Of a DNA stretch of 28,516 bases, positions 16,076 through 22,252 are shown one piece after another. Made by a program: the position numbers and the translations under genes. Numbering within the stretch: position 1 is the stretch's first letter; the number at the start of each line of letters is the position of its first letter. This DNA comes from CBDVBZ01 sp965372355 (GTDB lineage Bacteria; Krumholzibacteriota; Krumholzibacteriia; WVZY01), in the NCBI GenBank assembly GCA_965372355.1, contig CBDVBZ010000034.1:1-28516 (forward strand), read 5' to 3'. The notes beneath the pieces are model-generated. The model was given only the letters and a program-made list of their open reading frames with translations, was not told the origin of the DNA and searched no databases.

Positions 16076-16972
16076 CTAGAGGTTTCGCCGGATGACTTCG
16101 ACCTTGCTCAGATCCTTCTCGCCCAACCCCCGCGAATACGCCTCGCCAACATAACCGAGATCGTCCGCAGTCATATCGAACAGCGTGGCGCCAAACGCAT
16201 CGATCGCCACCTGGTCACGCGAAGCGGCCACCGTGTTGAGGGCAACCACATCCTTGAGGTTTCCGCCCTGCGGGCCGTTCCTCGTCAGCACGCGCATGCC
16301 GTCCAGAACCACGAGCGTCGGCTTGAAGTACGCGGCGAGATCGGCAATGTTGACATCGAGCCGCTGGTGCAACAGGTTGCGCCGCCCGCCGATCAATCCC
16401 ATCAGGTTCTTCATCGACAGCGTCACGCGCGCGAGCGTGTGGTGCTTGGCGATCGGAGCGTTGATGATCTTGTCCGCTTCCAGAGCCTCCTTGTACACCG
16501 GCCATTCCTTGAGTTTCACGCCGGCGAGATGGGTCTTCTTGAATTTGCGGTCCTCGACGAACGACACCTCCGCCCCCACTTCCCGGGCCGCCTCGGCGAT
16601 CCCGCTTCTCTTGTAGCACCGCCTGTCCTCGTTGCACGTGTTGTCGAACACCTTGACCTTTTTGGCCCCGGCGTCGTACGCGAGTCGCACGAGCGTGGCG
16701 ACGACGATCGGGTTGGTGTTGGCCGCCTGTTCCGGTGTGCGATCCCAGGCCATGTTGGGTTTGACGACGACCACATCACCTTTGGAGATAAAGCTGGACA
16801 TGCCGCCGATCGCATCGACCGCCGCGGTGGTGGCGAGTGCGGGGTCTTCGCCCGTGATGACGGACATAACCGGCGACCCTTCCGGTGGGAGCGCAAACAA
16901 ATCGCCCGGACCGATGAGCCTCGAGCCCACCAAACCGAGCGAAAATGTCTTCAGGAATGCGCGCCGATCCAT
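16076..16972 (-). CDS. Tat-exported DUF362 domain protein (second copy)
   Basis: A 298-residue DUF362 protein. It has a short Tat signal (DRRAFLKTFSLGLVGSRLI), then ISKGDVVVVKPNMAWDRTPE, RLAYDAGAKKVKVFDN, APIAKHHTLARVTLSMKN, LMGLIGGRRNLLHQ and DQVAIDAFGATLF, the usual DUF362 landmarks. CNEDRRCY holds two cysteines that might bind metal, but this is not a known motif. The ATG at 16972 places the twin arginine at residues 3-4. It lacks a ribosome site, and a promoter predicts that transcription starts at or next to this ATG. It is first in a minus-strand operon with the polyferredoxin and is a paralogue of the protein at 10409-11296. The activity is unknown. Confidence 0.88.
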   Translation of the reverse strand: MDRRAFLKTFSLGLVGSRLIGPGDLFALPPEGSPVMSVITGEDPALATTAAVDAIGGMSSFISKGDVVVVKPNMAWDRTPEQAANTNPIVVATLVRLAYDAGAKKVKVFDNTCNEDRRCYKRSGIAEAAREVGAEVSFVEDRKFKKTHLAGVKLKEWPVYKEALEADKIINAPIAKHHTLARVTLSMKNLMGLIGGRRNLLHQRLDVNIADLAAYFKPTLVVLDGMRVLTRNGPQGGNLKDVVALNTVAASRDQVAIDAFGATLFDMTADDLGYVGEAYSRGLGEKDLSKVEVIRRNL

Positions 16973-16978
16973 AGTGCC

Positions 16979-17007
16979 AATATACACCGACCGCCGCCGC
17001 TTGTCCA
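16979..17007 (-). promoter_or_regulatory. Promoter giving a probable leaderless DUF362 mRNA
   Basis: On the minus strand, TGGACA (17002-17007; 5 of 6 to consensus), exactly 17 bases, TATATT (16979-16984; 5 of 6), then only GGCACT before the ATG at 16972. Initiation 6-7 bases after the -10 would begin at the ATG, and there is no Shine-Dalgarno sequence. Confidence 0.6.
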
Positions 17008-17075
17008 CAAGCCGAACGCGCACAAACCGAACGCGCCAGCACAACTGACATAGATCAATTAAGTATCGTTGTCGT

Positions 17076-17095
17076 ACCGGCCACTAACAGCCGGT
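17076..17095 (-). terminator. Weak hairpin at the end of the dockerin-protein gene
   Basis: ACCGGC (17076-17081) and GCCGGT (17090-17095) form a 6-bp stem with an 8-base loop that just touches the TAA stop. No T run follows on the minus strand, so termination is uncertain. Confidence 0.3.
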
Positions 17096-19461
17096 TACTT
17101 CAACGCCACAACACGCGCAACTTTCACACCCACCGGCGTCTCCACACGGATGAAGTACACACCGGATGCTACGAGCGAGCCCCTGTCGTTGCGGCCATCC
17201 CACGTCAGTCGATTGTCACCCATGTCGAACAGCTGCCTGTCCGCCAGGACTCTCACACGCTGCCCTGCGACGGACCAGATCTCCGCCGACACCCGCATCA
17301 TCTCCGGCAACGTGAAGTGTACCGTCGTCGATGGATTGAACGGGTTAGGCGATACCGAAACAATCCGGAACGGTTTGGGTGTGCGATCGTCTTCCACACC
17401 GGTTGGTGCCGGCCCGTTGATGCCCACGTTGTATTTGTATCGGAAGATGTGACCTCCGTCCGCTGCGCTCGTAGACCAGCGGTTCCTGGGATTGCCGGGG
17501 CAAAAGGCCACCGGCGCGAACTTCAGGTACGCGGGACTCGAGTTCAGGAGCAGGTAGTCGATGGTTGCCCACAGGAGCGGCCCCGAGGGCCAGGTCGTGT
17601 TATTGACGGAGTAGGCCCGGTATGTGTGCTGCTGATCCGGATCGCATGCAATCGGCGACACGGATGAGTGCGGATACGGGGTGACCCCATGGTTTAAGAT
17701 CATGACATTCGGGCTGGTCTCGATCTGGTACTCGAGGAGCGCCGCGTGGGTCCAGCCGTCGATCACGACGTGCGCCTGCCCCGTAGTCCCAGGAACCTGC
17801 ATTCGTGTCGATACAATCATCGCGGGAATCGAGCTGAAGGACAGCGCGATCGTGCCCTCGAATACGGGCGCGAGAAGCGGGTCTGGCGTGCACGGCGACA
17901 CGTTCTGACCGTATCCGGACGCAAAAATCACGAAGTCAACCAAGTTGCAGACGTAATCGCCGTTGAAATCCCCGCTCAGATTTGGCCCGGACAGCGTGTA
18001 GTCCTTCGTGAACAGAAAGAGGTCGAACACATCAATGAAGCAATCATGGTTCATCTCGGGGAACCCCGTCACGTAATAGGCATCGAAACCGCAGTACTCC
18101 TCGTCGTACCACAGGCTGTCGTGGCAGACGGCGAGCGAGATGATCTCCTGATCGAGTACAAACGCGAGATCGAGACTCTCGCCCACGTGCGGACCGCCGG
18201 GATACGTCAGGTTCTCCCAGAACGGGGCGGGAGAGTCACCCCACACAGCATCGTCCATAAAATGACGATCCGCGTATCCTGCCGGGTAGTAGGCCCTGTG
18301 CGAGGTTTTCCATCCGAGAAACATCGTCGGGGCCAACGGGTCGTCCGTGGCAACCGAGAGATCCATCCAGTATATGGAATCCATCTCCTGGACGAACGGC
18401 TCCTCGAACCCCGTGATCCTGCACTCGTATATGTTCGTGTGGTCCGCTCGCATGAATTCCCCTGTGTTGGGATCGTACCAGTCCTGAAGGCCCTCACCAT
18501 ACTTCTCGAAAACCACTTCGGGTGAGTCCGGCGGAAAATCCGTCTCCCACAAGAGCGCTCCCGGCTGACTATAGAGTGGCCCATCTCCATCGGGATCCGG
18601 AATATTCGAGTGAACGCTGACGTGAATGTTCGAGATCTGAGCCACGAGGTCTCCATACGGATCGAACCAATCGCCCTGGGCCGAGAACCAGAAACGAATA
18701 TCCTCGACGGGGCCCGGGTCGGTACAAAGCCAGTCATCCGCCAACACCTTGGGATACGTAAAGTTGATGTCCATCCCGAATGTATCGGGGTGCTGCGCGA
18801 AATGCATCTTCGTGAATTCCTGCGGCCCAAACGCCGGTGCATCGTATCGGAGGAAGGTGTCGGGCGGCACCGAGGTGGTGATGATCCCGGATACAAAGCC
18901 TTTGACATCGTCCATAACCCCGAGCGCATCCCCGTTGTGGTCGAGTGTGAAGTAGGTCTCCACATTCTCGGATATGCTCAGGGGAAGGGATTGCGGACTC
19001 AACGGGATCCGGAACGCCTTCCACGTACCGATACCGGGGATCGGATTGAGTGAAGACGCGGTGACCGCGGCGCTCATGGCGGGGTCATCGGGAAACGTCG
19101 GCACGCCCTGGTGCCAGCACGGCCAGCCACCGGCATAGGGCGGAATACCCGGCGGCGGGTTCTGGCCACTCGGGTGCCCCGTGATGAGCACATCGTACGG
19201 AAGCGCCAAGAGGTTCGGGTCCGTCGTGCTCATGTTGATGCCGACGATGAGAAAAGCGGCGCTCGGCGCCGGCATCGTCGTGCCGCTCACCTGCAGGTAG
19301 CGCTCGCTTGGCGGTACGACGCAAGCATCCCCCGGGTTGATATCCCAGGGCCGGGACGACCCCCAACCACTCCAGATGATCTGAGCCTGAGCTGCGTGGC
19401 ACCAACAGGTGAGAATCAGAAAACACGTAAGAATGGTAAACATTCTGTGACAGTGAGGCAT
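17095..19461 (-). CDS. Secreted protein with dockerin-like repeats and FlgD-like/Por-type sorting domain
   Basis: A 788-residue exported protein. The start at 19461 has AAAGGAGATGTC directly upstream and begins a signal peptide (MPHCHRMFTILTCFLILTCW, cleavage near AAQA). The N-terminal two thirds is beta-rich with DDWLCTDPGPVEDIRFWFS, a segment common in large secreted proteins of planctomycete/FCB-type genomes. Two EF-hand-like dockerin motifs follow: NHDCFIDVFDLFLF and DFNGDYVCNLVDFVIFASGYG. The second part has a cohesin-like or Ig-like region (IALSFSSIPAMIVSTRMQVP). The tail is the sorting domain: SVSPNPFNPSTTVHFTLP, SVAGQRVRVLAD, TWDGRNDRG, VASGVYFIRV, ARVVALK. It is probably cell-surface and calcium-binding; no enzymatic motif was found. 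It shares its operator type with the 5919-9086 gene. Confidence 0.85.
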   Translation of the reverse strand: MPHCHRMFTILTCFLILTCWCHAAQAQIIWSGWGSSRPWDINPGDACVVPPSERYLQVSGTTMPAPSAAFLIVGINMSTTDPNLLALPYDVLITGHPSGQNPPPGIPPYAGGWPCWHQGVPTFPDDPAMSAAVTASSLNPIPGIGTWKAFRIPLSPQSLPLSISENVETYFTLDHNGDALGVMDDVKGFVSGIITTSVPPDTFLRYDAPAFGPQEFTKMHFAQHPDTFGMDINFTYPKVLADDWLCTDPGPVEDIRFWFSAQGDWFDPYGDLVAQISNIHVSVHSNIPDPDGDGPLYSQPGALLWETDFPPDSPEVVFEKYGEGLQDWYDPNTGEFMRADHTNIYECRITGFEEPFVQEMDSIYWMDLSVATDDPLAPTMFLGWKTSHRAYYPAGYADRHFMDDAVWGDSPAPFWENLTYPGGPHVGESLDLAFVLDQEIISLAVCHDSLWYDEEYCGFDAYYVTGFPEMNHDCFIDVFDLFLFTKDYTLSGPNLSGDFNGDYVCNLVDFVIFASGYGQNVSPCTPDPLLAPVFEGTIALSFSSIPAMIVSTRMQVPGTTGQAHVVIDGWTHAALLEYQIETSPNVMILNHGVTPYPHSSVSPIACDPDQQHTYRAYSVNNTTWPSGPLLWATIDYLLLNSSPAYLKFAPVAFCPGNPRNRWSTSAADGGHIFRYKYNVGINGPAPTGVEDDRTPKPFRIVSVSPNPFNPSTTVHFTLPEMMRVSAEIWSVAGQRVRVLADRQLFDMGDNRLTWDGRNDRGSLVASGVYFIRVETPVGVKVARVVALK

Positions 19462-19579
19462 GACATCTCCTTTCGGTCGCGGGGATGGCGGGCATCCACT
19501 GGCCGGAGTGGACCGCATCACACGATACGTCAACGAGTTGCCATTTCTGGGGAGGGGGCCACTACGGCCTTACTATAAG

Positions 19580-19611
19580 TTTATAGCGGTGGTGGCTATT
19601 AGTAAATGATG
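19580..19611 (-). promoter_or_regulatory. Candidate promoter of the dockerin-protein gene
   Basis: On the minus strand TATAAA (19580-19585) follows TTTACT (19601-19606), whose last bases join the operator at 19606-19623. The layout mirrors the promoter at 9245-9273. Spacing is 15 bases for TATAAA, or 17 if TAAACT (19578-19583) is the -10. Confidence 0.45.
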
Positions 19612-19623
19612 CGTTTGCATCAT
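19606..19623. promoter_or_regulatory. Palindromic operator ATGATGC-N4-GCATCAT, copy 2
   Basis: ATGATGC (19606-19612), GTTT, GCATCAT (19617-19623). Flanking A/T bases extend the match to nine per arm. It has the same half-sites, same spacer length and same position against the promoter as copy 1 at 9273-9290. Confidence 0.6.
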
Positions 19624-19689
19624 TTTCATTTGAAACAAGCAAGGGGGCTCGTCGCAGAGACCACGTCCTGCGGCAATCAAACCGGGGGA

Positions 19690-19827
19690 CTACCAGCGCT
19701 GATAGAGACGCAGTCGGAGATAGATATCGTCGATGGCTTCGGTGGGTCGAAAGATGGCTCTCTGGGTCCATCCGAGGGTCGGCCTGTAATCCTCGATACC
19801 CCATTTCCAACACACAAAGGAAAGCAT
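19690..19827 (-). pseudogene. Possible remnant of an outer-membrane protein gene (C-terminal end)
   Basis: The minus-strand frame ending at TAG (19690-19692) reads as real protein: WKWGIEDYRPTLGWTQRAIF, then RPTEAIDDIYLRLRLYQRW. The alternating hydrophobic/polar end with a final Trp resembles the last strand of an outer-membrane beta-barrel. An ATG at 19827 exists but has no ribosome site, and a TGA lies 11 codons further upstream. A decayed gene end is more likely than an intact 45-residue protein. Confidence 0.3.
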
Positions 19828-19849
19828 GCGCACTGGAAGAGGCACGCCT

Positions 19850-19865
19850 TGTGAAAACTGTCACT
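19850..19865. promoter_or_regulatory. Crp/Fnr-family-like binding site
   Basis: TGTGA-AAACTG-TCACT: one perfect TGTGA half-site and a TCAC-T half-site at the 6-base spacing of Crp-type palindromes. It is centred about 50 bases before the predicted start of the electron-transfer operon, a place from which an activator could work. Confidence 0.4.
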
Positions 19866-19875
19866 TAAATATCTA

Positions 19876-19903
19876 TTGCATAATACATTACGCCAACTAT
19901 GAT
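19876..19903 (+). promoter_or_regulatory. Candidate promoter of the electron-transfer operon
   Basis: TTGCAT (19876-19881), 16 bases, TATGAT (19898-19903). The -10 matches at 5 of 6 positions and the -35 is weak. The leader to the ATG at 20073 would be about 160 bases. Confidence 0.4.
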
Positions 19904-20072
19904 GGCGTGAGCTACGTAGAGCCGAGTGGCCGTTCTGGCGAGACATTCTCGGGTACGAACGGTTGCGGAAGGCTTCTCCCCGCCACGATGCGCCATTCTC
20001 GATCCAGCGTCAGGCGCAACGAGGCATGTGAATTGCTGAATCGGCGTGTTCTCGCACCCGGAGTTGGAATCC

Positions 20073-21377
20073 ATGATTGAGCAACTCGTGTACGGAGTCG
20101 TCGCGGTCATCGCCGTCGCGATGATCGCGACATACGTATTCAGATATCGCGCGACGACCCGTCGTGCCCGCCAGAAGCTGCGAAAATCAGCGGAAGCCGG
20201 CCTGGTGGAGCCAGTCTCGCTGCACCCGGAGGTCGACCCCAACCGGTGTATCGGAACGGGCGGCTGCGTCAAGGCGTGTCCAGAGGGCGATATCATCGGT
20301 ATCGTCAACGGCCGCTTCGCTCTCCTCGCACCGAACAAGTGCATCGGTCACGGAGCGTGTATGGCCGCGTGCCCGGTCGACGCCATCACGTTGGTGTTCG
20401 GAACAGCCCGGCGGGGTGTCGATATCCCACACGTCCGCGCCAACTTCGAAACCAACGTAGACGGCATCTTCATCGCCGGCGAGCTTGGCGGGATGGGGCT
20501 GATCCGCAACGCGGTCACGCAGGGCAGGCAAGCAGCGGAGAACATCGCCTCGCGCCCCAGGAGCACCGATCCATCGGTGCAAGACGTTGTGATCGTGGGC
20601 GCTGGTCCCGCCGGACTTTCCGCAACGTTGCAGGCGGCGAAGGCGGGACTCCGTTACATTACCCTCGACCAGGAAGACATCGGAGGGACCGTGCTCACGT
20701 ATCCCCGCCAGAAACTCGTCATGACGCAGCCGATGGAGATCCCCCTCTACGGAAAATACTCCCGGCGAGAAGTGCTTAAGGAAGAACTTATCGATCTGTG
20801 GCGAAGCATCGTCGACGACACGGGCGTGACCGTCCAGACTCACGAACGTCTGGAGTCGGTGACTCGGTCGAACGGTCACTTCGAGGTCGCTACGACGCGT
20901 GGCCGTTACACATCAAGAAATGTGTTGCTGGCCATCGGCCGACGCGGAACACCTCGGAAGCTCGGCGTCCCGGGCGAGGACTCGTCGAAGGTGACCTACC
21001 GGCTTCTCGAACCCGAACAGTACCGGCGAAAGAGTCTTTTCGTTGTGGGCGGAGGCGACAGCGCGGTCGAGGCGGCACTCGCGCTGGCAAACGAGCCCGG
21101 CACGACCGTAACGTTGAGCTATCGAAAGAACACGTTTTCGAGGCTGAAAGAGGAGAACCTCCTGCGAATCAACTCCGCGATCAAAAGCGGCACCGTCGAC
21201 GTGCTTTTCGAGTCTCGCATCGAACGTGTATCCTCAACGAGCGTGGCCGTGAACCACGGTGGCGAGGCTCACGAGATTCCCAACGATTACGTATTCGTGT
21301 TTATCGGTGGAGAGCTGCCCACACCTTTGCTCGAGAAGATAGGCGTGAACATCGAAACCAAGTTTGGTGAGCGATGA
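20073..21377 (+). CDS. Membrane-anchored ferredoxin/FAD/NAD(P) oxidoreductase with circularly permuted reductase fold
   Basis: A 434-residue protein. An N-terminal helix (about 5-24, VYGVVAVIAVAMIATYVF) precedes a basic stretch. A ferredoxin-like region follows with CIGTGGCVKACP (Cys59, 65, 69) and CIGHGACMAACP (Cys90, 96, 100). In both, the usual second cysteine is replaced, by Thr62 and His93. Next comes FETNVDGIFIAGELGG (about 126-141) and RNAVTQGRQAAENIA, which in thioredoxin-reductase-like enzymes form the C-terminal FAD end. Only then come the N-terminal FAD motif VGAGPAG (176-181) and the NAD(P) motif VVGGGDSAVE (326 on). The protein ends at FIGGELPTPLLEKIGVNIET. There is no CxxC redox pair in the NAD domain, as in YpdA-type reductases. 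The ATG at 20073 has GGAG 9 bases upstream. Its likely role is NAD(P)H or ferredoxin oxidation at the cytoplasmic face, feeding the cytochrome b next door (ATGA overlap). Confidence 0.88.
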   Translation: MIEQLVYGVVAVIAVAMIATYVFRYRATTRRARQKLRKSAEAGLVEPVSLHPEVDPNRCIGTGGCVKACPEGDIIGIVNGRFALLAPNKCIGHGACMAACPVDAITLVFGTARRGVDIPHVRANFETNVDGIFIAGELGGMGLIRNAVTQGRQAAENIASRPRSTDPSVQDVVIVGAGPAGLSATLQAAKAGLRYITLDQEDIGGTVLTYPRQKLVMTQPMEIPLYGKYSRREVLKEELIDLWRSIVDDTGVTVQTHERLESVTRSNGHFEVATTRGRYTSRNVLLAIGRRGTPRKLGVPGEDSSKVTYRLLEPEQYRRKSLFVVGGGDSAVEAALALANEPGTTVTLSYRKNTFSRLKEENLLRINSAIKSGTVDVLFESRIERVSSTSVAVNHGGEAHEIPNDYVFVFIGGELPTPLLEKIGVNIETKFGER

Positions 21378-22252
21378 AGTTGTTTTCATTCACAGCGTTC
21401 TTGAAGACTTTGTACGCAGCCGCTTTTGTATTCGTCCTGGCGATGCTGCTGACCGGCTTGCCGTATTATCTGCTGCCGCTGTCGGAGAGGCCGCACTCAG
21501 ATATGCACCTACAGCTCAAACCGGGCGGGGTATGGGGACACGGGATGGGCATCGTCGGGAGTGCGATGATCCTGCTGTTACTTCTGTACTCCGCAAGAAA
21601 GCGCAGACGCTTCGGCTTCCGCTTTGGCCGCCTGAGCCGCTGGCTGGACATCCATATCTTTTTCGGTGTCATAGGCCCCCTGCTGATCACGCTTCACACG
21701 GCCATGAAATTTCACGGGATTGTATCCATCAGTTATTTCTCCATGGTGGCCGTTGCCATGAGCGGCGTATTCGGACGTTACATCTACATGCAGATCCCCC
21801 GCGATGCCCGTGGACACACACTGGGACTCGAGGACGCCCGGGACCGGTTGTCGTCGATTCAAGAATCGCTCGTCGAGACATACGGGGCGTCGCCGCAAGC
21901 GGCACAAACCGTTCAGGATTTCGCGTCGATCGGGACCACCGGGGGAGGCTCGAAGATCCGCGATATGCTGACGTCGCTACGCCAGGACATCACGCTCAAG
22001 CCGCGCGTCCGGAGATTGAGGCGCCGCCTATCGAGCGGCGACCACCCCATACCGCGGGAGATAATCGATGAAGTCGTCGGTCTGGCGCGCGAGGCAGCGC
22101 TGCTGCAAAGACGGGTGACGTTGCTGAACTCAATGAGCGAGTTGTTGCACTACTGGCATGTTTTTCACAAACCGTTCGCTTATATCATGCTCTTCATCAT
22201 GATCGTGCACGTCGGTGTTACGGTCGCATTTGGGTACACGTGGATATTCTGA
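21374..22252 (+). CDS. Five-helix cytochrome b-like inner-membrane protein
   Basis: A 292-residue membrane protein. Helices are seen at about 10-31 (LYAAAFVFVLAMLLTGLPYYLL), 56-75 (HGMGIVGSAMILLLLLYSA), 92-113 (LDIHIFFGVIGPLLITLHTAM), 118-138 and 268-290 (FAYIMLFIMIVHVGVTVAFG). A soluble helical part (about 140-255) lies between the fourth and fifth. Several His residues sit in or at helices (HGMG, LDIH, LLITLH, KFHG, HYWHVFH, IVHV), the right number and place for two b hemes. It looks like a cytochrome b561/ferric-reductase-like electron carrier, not an exact match to a named family. The start overlaps the flavoprotein stop in ATGA, and its end overlaps the 17-heme cytochrome by 13 bases. 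It should carry electrons across the membrane to the periplasmic hemes, perhaps with quinone. Confidence 0.82.
   Translation: MKLFSFTAFLKTLYAAAFVFVLAMLLTGLPYYLLPLSERPHSDMHLQLKPGGVWGHGMGIVGSAMILLLLLYSARKRRRFGFRFGRLSRWLDIHIFFGVIGPLLITLHTAMKFHGIVSISYFSMVAVAMSGVFGRYIYMQIPRDARGHTLGLEDARDRLSSIQESLVETYGASPQAAQTVQDFASIGTTGGGSKIRDMLTSLRQDITLKPRVRRLRRRLSSGDHPIPREIIDEVVGLAREAALLQRRVTLLNSMSELLHYWHVFHKPFAYIMLFIMIVHVGVTVAFGYTWIF

Larger units (their letters stand above)
19462..20072. other. Divergent intergenic region upstream of the dockerin protein and the electron-transfer operon
   Basis: No full gene is visible here. It holds the minus-strand promoter and operator of the secreted-protein gene (about 19572-19623), a small minus-strand ORF with outer-membrane-protein-like ending (19690-19827), a Crp/Fnr-like palindrome (19850-19865) and a plus-strand promoter candidate (19876-19903). 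About 19860-19905 is visibly AT-richer than the surroundings. The remaining 19904-20072 would be the operon leader, in which I see no known riboswitch. Confidence 0.65.

Noticed and set aside
17095..19461. Cellulosome component
   Set aside because: Dockerin-like repeats alone are not enough; no glycosidase or cohesin gene is seen here.
19826..20080. A plus-strand 84-codon frame starting MRTGRGTPCENCHL with one CXXCH motif
   Set aside because: The rest has no cytochrome character, no signal peptide and no clear ribosome site. It runs over the Crp/Fnr-like site and the promoter, and lies antisense to the better-looking minus-strand stretch. The motif is probably chance.
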